NCBI RefSeq assembly: GCF_005116735.1 | Contig: NZ_SWDB01000033.1 | Location: 1 to 64,000 of the forward strand | DNA: 64,000 bases | Direction: 5' to 3' | From: Thalassotalea mangrovi | GTDB taxonomy: Bacteria > Pseudomonadota > Gammaproteobacteria > Enterobacterales > Alteromonadaceae | Shown here: one piece after another, positions 35,311 through 44,526 of the stretch | Numbering within the stretch: position 1 is the first letter of the stretch | How the letters are laid out: each line of letters begins with the position of its first letter | Position numbers and translations under genes: made by a program | Notes under the pieces: model-generated | Seen by the model: only the letters and a program-made list of their open reading frames with translations | Databases searched by the model: none | What the model was told of the DNA's origin: nothing

Positions 35311-35326
35311 ATCATACTACAAATAA
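35311..35326. promoter_or_regulatory. TACTACAA operator-like site upstream of transaldolase
   Basis: ATCATACTACAAATAA, ending 26 bp before the transaldolase start codon. It has the exact nine-base core ATACTACAA but diverges after it. Confidence 0.55.
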
Positions 35327-35352
35327 AAAATAACATGATGATAAGGCTTGAT

Positions 35353-36306
35353 ATGAACTTACTCGAACAGCTCAAAAAGGTCACCGTAGTCGTGGCAGAC
35401 AGTGGTGATGTAGACTCCATCAAACAGTTAAATCCTACGGATGCTACCACCAATCCATCGTTAATCTTACAGGCAGCAAAGTTGCCTCAATATCAACATT
35501 TAGTTAATGACGCTATCGATAAAGCCGGCAACGATATTGATGCGATTTGTGATCAACTTATCGTCAATTTCGGCTGTGAAATTTTAAAACACATTCCCGG
35601 TAGAATCTCTAGCGAAGTCGATGCCCGTTTATCATTCGATACTCAGGCCAGCATCGACAAAGGTCGAAAATTAATTGAATTGTACCAACAAGCCGGGGTT
35701 AGCAAAGACCGGGTATTGATCAAGCTGGCTTCAACCTGGCAAGGGATTAAAGCCGCTGAACAGCTGGAAAAAGAAGGGATTGCCTGTAATCTCACCTTGT
35801 TATTCAGCATGCCTCAGGCGATTGCTTGTGCCGAAGCGAATGTAACCCTGATATCTCCTTTCGTGGGTCGCATTTTAGATTGGTACCGTAATGCCGAAGG
35901 CCAGGATTTTATCGGTGCTGACGATCCTGGGGTGCAATCGGTCACTGCGATATACGACTATTACAAGGCCAATAACTACAACACGGTAGTGATGGGAGCC
36001 AGTTTCAGAAATATATCGGAAATTATCGAACTGGCTGGATGCGATTTATTAACCATCTCGCCTGCCCTCCTTAACGAACTGCAGGCAACAGAAGGTTCCC
36101 TGGTCACAAAATTATCGGCTGATCGCCCGACAACCGCACCTGCAGTCAAAGGAGAAAAATTAAGTCAGCAGCAATTTGACTGGCTCCTCAATGAAAGTGC
36201 CATGGCAACCGAAAAATTGTCGGAAGGTATTCGCAATTTCGCCAAAGACCAGCGCACACTCGAAAGCCTAGTTGCCAGCCTCTTAAAAGAAGCTGTTGCC
36301 TGCTAG
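35353..36306 (+). CDS. tal: Transaldolase
   Basis: A 317-residue transaldolase, the same length as E. coli TalB. AAGG six bases before the ATG at 35353 sets this start over two ATGs just upstream. Visible motifs are [15 protein letters not shown] (about 25-39), VPGR-like [12 protein letters not shown], and the Schiff-base lysine Lys124 in [13 protein letters not shown]. It moves three-carbon units between sedoheptulose-7-P and glyceraldehyde-3-P. With the adjacent transketolase it would carry xylulose-5-P made by AraABD into central metabolism. This looks like a catabolism-linked copy; whether another copy exists cannot be seen here. Confidence 0.95.
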   Translation: MNLLEQLKKVTVVVADSGDVDSIKQLNPTDATTNPSLILQAAKLPQYQHLVNDAIDKAGNDIDAICDQLIVNFGCEILKHIPGRISSEVDARLSFDTQASIDKGRKLIELYQQAGVSKDRVLIKLASTWQGIKAAEQLEKEGIACNLTLLFSMPQAIACAEANVTLISPFVGRILDWYRNAEGQDFIGADDPGVQSVTAIYDYYKANNYNTVVMGASFRNISEIIELAGCDLLTISPALLNELQATEGSLVTKLSADRPTTAPAVKGEKLSQQQFDWLLNESAMATEKLSEGIRNFAKDQRTLESLVASLLKEAVAC

Positions 36307-36325
36307 CAATACATAAGGATAGAAG

Positions 36326-38344
36326 ATGACTACCGCAAGAAAAAATCTCGCCAATGCGATCCGTGCGCTTAGCATGGATGCCGTACAGCAGGCAAATTCA
36401 GGCCATCCCGGCGCGCCAATGGGAATGGCTGATATTGCCGAGGTTCTCTGGAATGATTTCTTAAAACATAACCCGAACGATCCTGCCTGGCCTGACCGTG
36501 ACCGGTTTGTGTTGAGTAACGGCCATGGCTCAATGCTGATTTACTCATTGTTGCACTTAAGTGGTTACGATTTACCGATAGAAGAACTGAAAAGATTTCG
36601 TCAGTTACATTCTAAAACGCCCGGCCACCCGGAATACGGCTATACCCCCGGAGTCGAAACCACAACCGGCCCATTAGGGGCGGGGATCGCTAATGCCGTG
36701 GGCATGGCCATCGCCGAACAAACCCTGGCCGCACACTTTAATCGTGACCAGTTCAACATTGTCGACCACTTCACCTATTGTTTTCTCGGTGACGGTTGTT
36801 TGATGGAAGGCATCTCCCATGAAGCATGCTCACTGGCAGGTACCCTGGGTTTAGGGAAACTGATCGCGTTTTGGGATGATAATGGTATTTCCATCGATGG
36901 ACACGTCGAAGGTTGGTTTACCGATAACACCCCAGCTCGATTTAAAGCGTACCAATGGCACGTAATCGAACATGTTGATGGCCACAATCCTGAAGAAATT
37001 CGAGCTGCGATTGCACAGGCACAAACGGTTACGGATAAACCGACACTCATTTGTTGTAAAACCACCATCGGGTTTGGTTCACCAAATAAAGCCGGCAGCC
37101 ATGATTGCCACGGAGCTCCTTTAGGTAAGGACGAAATTGCCGCCAGTCGTGAGTTTCTCAATTGGCCACATGCTCCATTTGAAGTCCCTGATGACGTTTA
37201 CAAAGGCTGGGATGCCAGAGAACCTGGCGCTCGATCCCAGTCACAATGGCAGCACTTATTTCAGGAGTACCAGCAGCTCTATCCTGAACTAGGGGCAGAG
37301 TTTCAGCGCCGGGTCATTGAACGTGCCCTGCCAGATTCCTTTGCTGAAAAAGCGGACCTGTTTATCAATATATGTCAGCAACAGGGGCAACATATTGCCA
37401 GCCGCAAGGCATCACAAAATACCATCGAAGTATTTGCCTCCATGCTACCCGAGTTAATGGGAGGGTCGGCCGACCTGGCGGGCTCAAATTTAACCCTTTG
37501 GTCTGGTTCCAAGGGCATCAGTAAAGACGATGCTGACGGCAATTACGTATATTATGGTGTTCGTGAATTCGGGATGAGTGCGATCATGAACGGCATCTCC
37601 TTGCATGGTGGATTTATCCATTATGGTGCAACGTTTTTAATGTTTATGGAGTACGCCCGCAACGCCGTCAGAATGTCTGCGCTGATGGGTATTCAAAATA
37701 TTTTTGTATACACTCATGACTCCATTGGCCAGGGTGAAGATGGACCTACCCACCAGCCCGTTGAACAACTGGCTAATTTAAGAATGACACCAAACCTGCA
37801 TACCTGGCGACCTTGTGATACGGTAGAAACAGCTGTAGCCTGGAAAGCGGCAATTCAGCGCCAGGACGGCCCTTCGGCGTTAATTTTCAGTCGTCAGAAT
37901 CTTGATCACCAGAGTCGCGATACCCAGCAAGTCGAAAATATCGCTAAAGGTGGTTACATCTTAACGGATTGCGATGGTGAACCAGAGATTATTCTGATTG
38001 CAACTGGTTCTGAAATGAGTGTCGCTAACCAGGCGGCGCAATTACTCAATGAAGCCGATCACAAAGTCCGGGTGGTTTCTATGCCCTGTACCAATGTATT
38101 CGATCAACAAAGCAAGTCGTACAAAGAGCATGTCCTGCCAAAACAGGTGAAAACCATTGTTGCCATTGAGGCTGCTCACGTCGACTACTGGCACAAATAT
38201 GTCGGTAGTTATGGAAAAGTGATTGGTATGGCTCAATTTGGTGAATCAGCGCCTGGTGCTGACTTATTGAAACACTTCGGATTTACTACGGAGAATGTGA
38301 TCAATACCGTCATTGACCTGAAACAACAGAATATGGCGTTATAA
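36326..38344 (+). CDS. tkt: Transketolase
   Basis: A 672-residue thiamine-diphosphate enzyme of the usual length. The TPP motif starts at [15 protein letters not shown] near 150-165 and includes [28 protein letters not shown] lies near 470-488, and [15 protein letters not shown] is near the N-terminus. AAGG lies eight bases before the ATG. It follows transaldolase by 19 bp and is surely co-transcribed with it. It shifts two-carbon units from xylulose-5-P and so completes the non-oxidative pentose phosphate route for arabinose-derived carbon. Confidence 0.95.
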   Translation: MTTARKNLANAIRALSMDAVQQANSGHPGAPMGMADIAEVLWNDFLKHNPNDPAWPDRDRFVLSNGHGSMLIYSLLHLSGYDLPIEELKRFRQLHSKTPGHPEYGYTPGVETTTGPLGAGIANAVGMAIAEQTLAAHFNRDQFNIVDHFTYCFLGDGCLMEGISHEACSLAGTLGLGKLIAFWDDNGISIDGHVEGWFTDNTPARFKAYQWHVIEHVDGHNPEEIRAAIAQAQTVTDKPTLICCKTTIGFGSPNKAGSHDCHGAPLGKDEIAASREFLNWPHAPFEVPDDVYKGWDAREPGARSQSQWQHLFQEYQQLYPELGAEFQRRVIERALPDSFAEKADLFINICQQQGQHIASRKASQNTIEVFASMLPELMGGSADLAGSNLTLWSGSKGISKDDADGNYVYYGVREFGMSAIMNGISLHGGFIHYGATFLMFMEYARNAVRMSALMGIQNIFVYTHDSIGQGEDGPTHQPVEQLANLRMTPNLHTWRPCDTVETAVAWKAAIQRQDGPSALIFSRQNLDHQSRDTQQVENIAKGGYILTDCDGEPEIILIATGSEMSVANQAAQLLNEADHKVRVVSMPCTNVFDQQSKSYKEHVLPKQVKTIVAIEAAHVDYWHKYVGSYGKVIGMAQFGESAPGADLLKHFGFTTENVINTVIDLKQQNMAL

Positions 38345-38357
38345 TTCCTGCCTACTA

Positions 38358-38388
38358 CCCTGACTCTGCCAAACCGGCAGGGTCAGGG
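38358..38388. terminator. Terminator-like hairpin between transketolase and HAD genes
   Basis: CCCTGACTCTGCC and GGCAGGGTCAGGG form a 13-pair stem with one G-U pair and a 5-nt loop, between convergent genes. No T-run follows on either strand. Confidence 0.6.
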
Positions 38389-38401
38389 TCAAACCTAGTG
38401 G

Positions 38402-39031
38402 TTAAGACAAAAAGTAATCGTTTTTAATCTGCAGGGTTTGTTCCACATCGACGACAAACATCCCCGCCGCCTGTGCCGCTTCTATACCTTTACGAGCATC
38501 TTCAAAGACGATACAGCGCCTTGGCTCTACTCCCATCAACTGGGCACATCGTAAAAAGGTGTCAGGCGATGGTTTCGGATTTTTCACCTGATCGGCACCA
38601 ACCACATGATCAATCAGGCTGGCAAGGCCGCAAATATCGAGGATGGTTTTAGCTTCGTTTGTATAGGCGCCGGTTCCAACCGCCATAGGCCTGATATCTT
38701 TATTAGCCTTAGCAAAATTTGCTAGTGCGGTAGGCTTAACATAGTTGGCCATTGTTGCGCGAACGATCGACTCTTTAAAAGCATTCGCCTGTGTTAAATC
38801 CAATGCCAGGTCGAGCTTAAAATGATCGATCAGATACTCCAGTGTGCCGATGGTGGGAATGCCTGCCAACGAGCGCATTAATAGCGGATCAACGGGGATG
38901 CCATAATGCTCCAACGTCTTTGTCCAGGCATGCTGATGCAGGCGACCGCTATCAACCAGGGTACCATCCATATCAAAAATAATGGCGTCAAAATCGTCAT
39001 ACATAATCATAAGTATATGGTTCTTTAACAT
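38402..39031 (-). CDS. HAD-family sugar phosphatase, YqaB/beta-phosphoglucomutase-like
   Basis: A soluble HAD hydrolase of about 209 residues. The nucleophile motif FDMDGTLVDSG is near residue 20. The helical cap follows, then motif II AVGTG, Lys in VKNPKPSPDTFL and motif IV VFEDARKGIEAAQAAGM. This set matches the YqaB-like group that dephosphorylates fructose-1-P and other sugar phosphates. Several ATG codons (39031, 39010, 39004) could start it, none with a clear binding site. Set between transketolase and araA, it may remove sugar phosphates that build up during arabinose use. Exact substrate unknown. Confidence 0.85.
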   Translation of the reverse strand: MLKNHILMIMYDDFDAIIFDMDGTLVDSGRLHQHAWTKTLEHYGIPVDPLLMRSLAGIPTIGTLEYLIDHFKLDLALDLTQANAFKESIVRATMANYVKPTALANFAKANKDIRPMAVGTGAYTNEAKTILDICGLASLIDHVVGADQVKNPKPSPDTFLRCAQLMGVEPRRCIVFEDARKGIEAAQAAGMFVVDVEQTLQIKNDYFLS

Positions 39032-39164
39032 ATTGCAAGAGTGTTTCTCTAGCCCTTTGGTATCAATATCAAATCAAAGCTAAATGCTCTTACCAATCAC
39101 ACACGCTGAGTGTAGAGTCACCGGCTACTTGGCTGACTAATCGGCTGCAACCATGATGCAATAA

Positions 39165-39188
39165 AAAAGCCGCCCATCGGCGGCTTAT
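39165..39188 (-). terminator. Rho-independent terminator of the araBDA operon
   Basis: GCCGCC (39169-39174), loop CATC and GGCGGC (39179-39184). On the minus strand the stem is followed by six T residues, 20-40 bp past the araA stop. Confidence 0.9.
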
Positions 39189-39203
39189 TTATTGATGTAG
39201 AGA

Positions 39204-40706
39204 CTATAACCCTTGCGCGAGTCCATAGTAAGCTGCATTTTGTCGCAGTTCATTCTTAAATTGGCGAATGCGTGTATCCGCATCGATGACGGTCAACTCA
39301 ACGCCGGCCATTTCGGCAAAATCAGCAATATTATCTACCGTCAATGCCTGGCTGTATGCAGTATGATGTGCACCACCGGCGTGAATCCAGGCCGCGGCTG
39401 CAACCGACAGGTTCGGGCGAGGTTCCCATAGCGCAGAGGCTACCGGTAAATTAGGCGTTTCGGCCGGAGGATTAACTGCATCGACTTCATTTACAATGAT
39501 TCTGAAACGATTGCCCAGATCAATTGGCGACACGTTTATCGCCGCACCTGGCTTACCTTTAAATAGCAGTCGGGCGACATCACAGCGCATTCCAATGGTA
39601 TGTAGATGGACATCTAGCTCAGGTTTGGCTGCCGCTATTGATGGACATACTTCCAGCATATGTGCACCAAGTGCCTGATCGGTGGCGCCGAAGTTGTAGG
39701 TGTAATCTTCCATGAAGGATGTGCCACCTTCCCGGCCCGCCGACATGACTTTCATAATGCGCACCATTGCCGACGTTTTCCAATCGCCTTCACCGCCATA
39801 GCCATAGCCTTTACTCATCAGGCGCTGCGTTGCCAGTCCTGGCAGTCCCGATAATCCGGTCAGGTTTTCAAAGCAGTTAGTAAATGCACCAAAGCCACCC
39901 GCAACCAAAAATCGCTCCATGCCCAATTCCAGGCGTGCTTCATTATTAAGCATCTTTAACTTATGGTCGTCACGGAACAGGTCATCAGCAACCGCATACT
40001 CTGTCGCATATAAATCGAGTTGAGCGCTGACTTCAGCATGAGTAACTGAATTTACCGCCTCGGACAATTCACCCAAACCGTGTGCGTGAACTTCGTAGCC
40101 AAATTGAATTTGCGCTGCGACTTTGTCTCCTTCGGTCACTGCAACCTGACGCATATTATCGCCAAAGCGCGCGACTTTCAGATTCTGACTCTCGTGCCAA
40201 CCAGCAGCGGCTCGGCACCAGTCATCGATTTGCAGCTGCACATCCTGTTTTTGCCAGTGACCAACCACAACCTTGCGCTCTTTGCGCATGCGAGTACCGA
40301 TGTAACCGAACTCTCGATCTCCGTGTGCACTTTGATGAGTGTTCATGTAATTCATGTTAATGTCAGCCCACGGCAAACCCGCATTAAACTGAGTATGTAA
40401 ATGCATGAATGGTTTCTTTAATTCGTTTAATCCGGCTATCCACATTTTTGCCGGCGAAAAGGTATGCATCCACATAATCACACCAATACAATTCTCATCA
40501 CGATTGGCTAGCTGGCAAACCGCATGGATTTCTTTGGGTGATTTAACCGTTGGTTGATAAACAATTTCCGCAGAAATTGTCGATGACTGGTTAAAACCGG
40601 CAACAATCTGTTGACTGTCTTTGGCTACTTCTTCAAGCACTTTAGGACCGTATAGGTCTTGAGAGCCAGTGATAAACCAAACTTGTTTAGGACCGAATAC
40701 TTTCAT
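39204..40706 (-). CDS. araA: L-arabinose isomerase
   Basis: A 500-residue enzyme converting L-arabinose to L-ribulose, with length and sequence typical of bacterial AraA. Recognisable blocks are [13 protein letters not shown] near 9-21, [16 protein letters not shown] near 75-90, [16 protein letters not shown] and [13 protein letters not shown] near 325-345 with metal-binding Glu residues, and [13 protein letters not shown] near 440-455 with metal-binding His. GAGAGA lies before the ATG. It is the last gene of araB-araD-araA and is followed by a terminator. Confidence 0.97.
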   Translation of the reverse strand: MKVFGPKQVWFITGSQDLYGPKVLEEVAKDSQQIVAGFNQSSTISAEIVYQPTVKSPKEIHAVCQLANRDENCIGVIMWMHTFSPAKMWIAGLNELKKPFMHLHTQFNAGLPWADINMNYMNTHQSAHGDREFGYIGTRMRKERKVVVGHWQKQDVQLQIDDWCRAAAGWHESQNLKVARFGDNMRQVAVTEGDKVAAQIQFGYEVHAHGLGELSEAVNSVTHAEVSAQLDLYATEYAVADDLFRDDHKLKMLNNEARLELGMERFLVAGGFGAFTNCFENLTGLSGLPGLATQRLMSKGYGYGGEGDWKTSAMVRIMKVMSAGREGGTSFMEDYTYNFGATDQALGAHMLEVCPSIAAAKPELDVHLHTIGMRCDVARLLFKGKPGAAINVSPIDLGNRFRIIVNEVDAVNPPAETPNLPVASALWEPRPNLSVAAAAWIHAGGAHHTAYSQALTVDNIADFAEMAGVELTVIDADTRIRQFKNELRQNAAYYGLAQGL

Positions 40707-40743
40707 AACGATTTCTCTCTCATAATTAGGTTACACGCCAGCC

Positions 40744-41439
40744 TTAACTAGCTTGTCCGTAATAGGCATTTTTGCCGTTTTTACGTAAATAATGTTTGTC
40801 CACCAGCCCTTGTTTAAGTGGTGAAATTGCTGGGTTTAAGGTTTTCGTCAAATAGGCCATCTTGGCGATTTCCTCGAGCAGAACGGCGTGGTAGACAGAC
40901 TTGGCCGCGTCTTTTCCCCAGGTAAATGGCGCGTGACCGGCGACGATGACCATAGGTGACTCATTCGGGTCTCTGCCGGCGAAACAGTCGACAATCTGGG
41001 CACCGGTTTCTTCTTCGTAATCACCATTGATACGAGCGTCAGTCATCACCGGCGCGCAGGGTATCTCGCCAAAGACATAATCAGCCTGAGTAGTACCCAA
41101 ACAAGGAATTGCCAGTTGTGCCTGGGCCCAGGCCGTCGCGTACGTCGAATGAGTGTGGGTAATACCACCAATATCCGACCATTGACGATAAAGGTAGGTG
41201 TGCGTTTTTGTATCCGAAGAAGGATTAAATTTGCCATCAACAACCTTATTTTCAAGATCGACGATGACAATATCTTCAGCTTTTAACGCCTCATAAGGCA
41301 CACCACTGGGTTTTATGGCAACGACCGCCCGGTCACGATCAATTTGCGAGACATTACCAAAGGTATACGTCACCAGGTTACGGTGTTGTAATTCCATATT
41401 GGCCTCGTAAACCTCACGCTTAAGTTCAATAAAGCTCAT
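40744..41439 (-). CDS. araD: L-ribulose-5-phosphate 4-epimerase
   Basis: A 231-residue class II aldolase/epimerase that converts L-ribulose-5-P to D-xylulose-5-P. Zinc-site pattern: THTHSTYATAWAQ near 93-106 supplies two His, and VIVAGHAPFTWG near 165-176 a third. PSGVPYEAL and SSDTKTH are also typical. Its ATG overlaps the araB stop codon (ATGA), so the two are translationally coupled. Its product feeds the transketolase gene in the same island. Confidence 0.96.
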   Translation of the reverse strand: MSFIELKREVYEANMELQHRNLVTYTFGNVSQIDRDRAVVAIKPSGVPYEALKAEDIVIVDLENKVVDGKFNPSSDTKTHTYLYRQWSDIGGITHTHSTYATAWAQAQLAIPCLGTTQADYVFGEIPCAPVMTDARINGDYEEETGAQIVDCFAGRDPNESPMVIVAGHAPFTWGKDAAKSVYHAVLLEEIAKMAYLTKTLNPAISPLKQGLVDKHYLRKNGKNAYYGQAS

Positions 41440-43100
41440 CGGCTAACTCCTTCAACAAACAGGCCAAGCTCCTGATAGCGTTGATACAAGGTATCGTACT
41501 TATCCGCATTTTCTGGATTTGGGTGGTATGTTTTCGCAACACCAGACGCCATTACTTGCTGCGCTTTGGCGACACTTGGATGTTTAGCAGCAGCCGTAGC
41601 CGCATAAATAGCAGCACCTAAAGCGCAGCTTTGCTCACTCTCCAACACATCAATTGAACAATTCCAAACGTCTGCACAGGTTTGCATGATGTAATCCGAC
41701 TTTTTCGAAATTCCGCCAATGGTGACTACCCGATCGATAGCAACCCCCTGCTGTTTGAAACGGTCAATGATCGCTCTGGCACCAAAAGCTGTGGCATCAA
41801 CCAAAGCATGAAACACCTGCGGCGCATCACTGCCCATTTTCAGTCCGGTCAGCGCCATAGATACTTCCTGGTTAGCATCCGGCGTCCTGCGTCCATTAAC
41901 CCAGTCAAGAGCGGTAATACCGGTGCCGCCGACAGGAATGCGTGCCGCGGCTTCACCAAGAGCAATCAGGGTTTGATTTTCCAACGCTTTAAGCAATTCA
42001 GCCTGTTGCGCCGCATCAATAACATCACAATTGTCGATATGACGTAGCGGCCAGCTAATCAGGTTTCTGAACCAGGCATACAGGTCTCCAAACGCTGACT
42101 GCCCGGCTTCCAATCCGATATATCCTGGCATCACCGAACCATCAACCTGACCACAAATACCTTTAATACAGTTATCGCCAATATCGTTATATTCTGCGAC
42201 AGTAATATCACAGGTCGATGTGCCCATGACTTTGGTCAGCACGCCTGGTTTCACATTGGCTGCAACGGCGCCTGCGTGACAATCAAAAGCACTAAACGAA
42301 ACCGCAATACCTTGCCTTAACCCTAGCTTTTCAGCCCATTGTGGGGTTAGCTCACCACATACCTGATCGGCGGTGTATGTTTGCGCAGGAAGACGATCTC
42401 GTAAGCCGTCCAATAACGGATCAATACTGGTGAAAAATTCGTTCGGAGGATAGCCACCCCAGCTTTCATGCCACATTACCTTGTGACCGGCAGCGCAACG
42501 ACTTGCCCGGAACAAGTCTGGGTGTGTGGTATCGGTTAACAGCGCCGACATCCAGTCACAATGTTCGACCCAGAAGTGAGCTTTGTTTCGAACCGCCGGA
42601 TCATTACGCAGCACATGCAAGGCTTTCGCCCAGAACCACTCCGATGAATAGATGCCACCTTCGTACTTTAAATAATTCTCATCCGAACGGTTGGCAGCAT
42701 CGGTAATTTCCTTCGCTTCCTGAATCGCCGTATGATCTTTCCAAAGGACAAACATGGCATTAGGGTTGTGGGCAAATTCCTCAGTTAGTGCCAGTGCTAC
42801 ACCATCCTCATTTACCGCAATCGGTGTTGAGCCGGTGGTGTCAAATCCAATCGCAATCACATCCTGCGCGGCATTTTCAGGTGCCACCTGCCACAGTTTG
42901 GCAACCGCGTTAATTAAACTATCAATGTAATCAAGCGGGTGCTGACGAAATTGGTCTTTGCCTGGATCACAATACAAACCCTGATTCCATCGCGGATATA
43001 ATTCAACACTGGTCGCCACTTCTTCGCCAGTTTCAGGATTGACTAACAATGCCCTGACCGAATCAGAGCCATAATCAATACCCAGAACATAACAAGCCAT
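41436..43100 (-). CDS. araB: L-ribulokinase
   Basis: A 554-residue FGGY-family kinase that phosphorylates L-ribulose. The N-terminal phosphate motif GIDYGSDSVRALLVN (7-21), FDTTGSTP, the AraB pattern WKDHTA, and GGISKKSDYIMQTCADVW near 455-473 are visible. AAGG lies seven bases before the ATG. It is the first gene of araB-araD-araA, and its promoter region contains two inverted TACTACAATA sites. The order B-D-A differs from araBAD of E. coli. Confidence 0.96.
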   Translation of the reverse strand: MACYVLGIDYGSDSVRALLVNPETGEEVATSVELYPRWNQGLYCDPGKDQFRQHPLDYIDSLINAVAKLWQVAPENAAQDVIAIGFDTTGSTPIAVNEDGVALALTEEFAHNPNAMFVLWKDHTAIQEAKEITDAANRSDENYLKYEGGIYSSEWFWAKALHVLRNDPAVRNKAHFWVEHCDWMSALLTDTTHPDLFRASRCAAGHKVMWHESWGGYPPNEFFTSIDPLLDGLRDRLPAQTYTADQVCGELTPQWAEKLGLRQGIAVSFSAFDCHAGAVAANVKPGVLTKVMGTSTCDITVAEYNDIGDNCIKGICGQVDGSVMPGYIGLEAGQSAFGDLYAWFRNLISWPLRHIDNCDVIDAAQQAELLKALENQTLIALGEAAARIPVGGTGITALDWVNGRRTPDANQEVSMALTGLKMGSDAPQVFHALVDATAFGARAIIDRFKQQGVAIDRVVTIGGISKKSDYIMQTCADVWNCSIDVLESEQSCALGAAIYAATAAAKHPSVAKAQQVMASGVAKTYHPNPENADKYDTLYQRYQELGLFVEGVSR

Positions 43101-43533
43101 ATAAATACCTTATTGCTTTTTTTGTAATACCTATATTGCTTAGAAACTCATTCTAAAAAACAATCATACTACAATAATACTATAGAATATGTGTTATTGT
43201 AGTATGAATAGAAATTGAATTCGACTATTTTTTCTTACTGGTTCAGCGTGTTCATTTTTAAGCGACTGGAGTGTTAAGAATGTCGCGAAGAGATTTTTAT
43301 TATCTTTAATAAAATCATATAGATGGAGTTGAAAGAAGTAGCAAAAACCATTGTTACCAGGTGGAACGGAATGTGCTGAGACGGTAAGGAAACATTAGGC
43401 TGAGGGGCAAAGGTTTGACTTTCTTAGCCAGGTAAAGAGTAGCCATTACGGCGAAACCGAATACCAGGCATAAGAGAGGTGTTTGCATCGCTTCGAGAAT
43501 CACGACAAGCGGCGATAACCACCTTTGCATGGT
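43101..43533. other. Intergenic region upstream of araB
   Basis: About 430 bp. The AT-rich part next to araB (43120-43215) holds the paired operator sites and presumably the promoter. The remainder (43230-43530), next to the SMP-30 stop codon, shows no gene and no strong hairpin with a T-run. Confidence 0.5.
43165..43206. promoter_or_regulatory. Two inverted TACTACAATA sites upstream of araB
   Basis: CATACTACAATAATAC (43165-43180) and, inverted, GTGTTATTGTAGTATG (43191-43206). The two 16-base arms differ at one position and flank a 10-bp centre, giving a 42-bp near-palindrome 65-106 bp before the araB start. This is the best-formed site in the window. Confidence 0.75.
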
Positions 43534-44439
43534 TTATGCTTGCGGCTTGTGACGGAATTTTTCTTCCGGCAAACCTGTTACACCATGGATGGAGTACACC
43601 AACAGGTCACCATTTTGTGGCTCTGCCTGCAACTTGTCTTTACCAAGGCCTTGCCGGGCCGAGCTGATGATAAGCCAGTCGAAGTTGGGACCACCGATGG
43701 CAACACAGGTAGGGTTTTGTACCGGCAAATCAACCACAGTGCTAACCTTGCCATTGGGAAAATAACGAACCACTTTGGCAGCGCCCCAATGCGCGCACCA
43801 TACACCACCTTGGGCATCAACCGCAGCACCGTCCGGAACCGCACCTGGTGCTGTTGTCGCGAAGGTTTTTTTATTACCAAGCTTTGCCGTTTGCGGTTCA
43901 AAATCATACTGGTATATGACTCGACCTGGCGAGTCCGAATGATACATAGTCATGCCGTCAGGACTCCAGCACAGGCTATTTGATATGTGTAATCCAGGCA
44001 CTTTTTTATGAATACCTACACTATCGACCATATATAAGGCCCCACCTGCAGTCTGTTGATGCTCGGATTCGACCATAGTGCCCGCCCAGAACCGGCCCTG
44101 ACGATCAACACGCCCGTCGTTAAATCGATTGGCGGCTAGCTCAATTTCGGGTTGGTGTAACCATTGCAGGTTCTGGCTAGATAAATCATACCAGGCGATC
44201 CCCTTTGCAAACGCAATGATCAGCCGCTCATCATTGTCTGTAAAAGCGAAACTTCCGACCCGGTCCGGCATGGTAAAATGATTTAATTTATTGCTACTAA
44301 CGCAATAACTAAACAACAACGAACGCTGAATATCCGTCCACCAGATTGACTGACTATTCTCGTGCCATTGCACGCCTTCACCCAATTGGTTCGCCGCATC
44401 TACGGTAAATAGTAATTTGCCAACTGAAATATCTTCCAT
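43534..44439 (-). CDS. SMP-30/gluconolactonase family protein, L-arabinolactonase candidate
   Basis: A 301-residue six-bladed propeller protein of the SMP-30/LRE family without a signal peptide. Metal-site residues are Glu21 in GEGVQWHE, the Asn in HISNSLCW and the Asp in MYHSDSPG. FNDGRVDRQGRFWAGTM near 105-120 is a family hallmark. Such enzymes hydrolyse sugar lactones, including arabinolactone and xylonolactone. Given the XylB-like dehydrogenase and the arabonate-type dehydratase in this island, it would supply the middle step of an oxidative route. A strong terminator lies only about 40 bp upstream, so it needs its own promoter or readthrough from the TonB gene. Confidence 0.87.
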   Translation of the reverse strand: MEDISVGKLLFTVDAANQLGEGVQWHENSQSIWWTDIQRSLLFSYCVSSNKLNHFTMPDRVGSFAFTDNDERLIIAFAKGIAWYDLSSQNLQWLHQPEIELAANRFNDGRVDRQGRFWAGTMVESEHQQTAGGALYMVDSVGIHKKVPGLHISNSLCWSPDGMTMYHSDSPGRVIYQYDFEPQTAKLGNKKTFATTAPGAVPDGAAVDAQGGVWCAHWGAAKVVRYFPNGKVSTVVDLPVQNPTCVAIGGPNFDWLIISSARQGLGKDKLQAEPQNGDLLVYSIHGVTGLPEEKFRHKPQA

Positions 44440-44478
44440 TCATTACAACCTTTTGATGCCGCGCGGTTCAGTTAAAAA

Positions 44479-44505
44479 AAAAAGGTGCTATATCAGCACC
44501 TTTTT
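44479..44505 (-). terminator. Rho-independent terminator of the TonB receptor gene
   Basis: GGTGCT (44484-44489), 5-nt loop, AGCACC (44495-44500). On the minus strand it is followed by ten T residues. It ends the GH43-LamG/TonB operon. Confidence 0.92.
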
Positions 44506-44526
44506 GCAACTAAATTATGCGGTAAT

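Noticed and set aside
43479-43983. Plus-strand frames overlapping the SMP-30 gene
   Set aside because: They are antisense shadows of the well-supported lactonase gene, which has a clear metal site.
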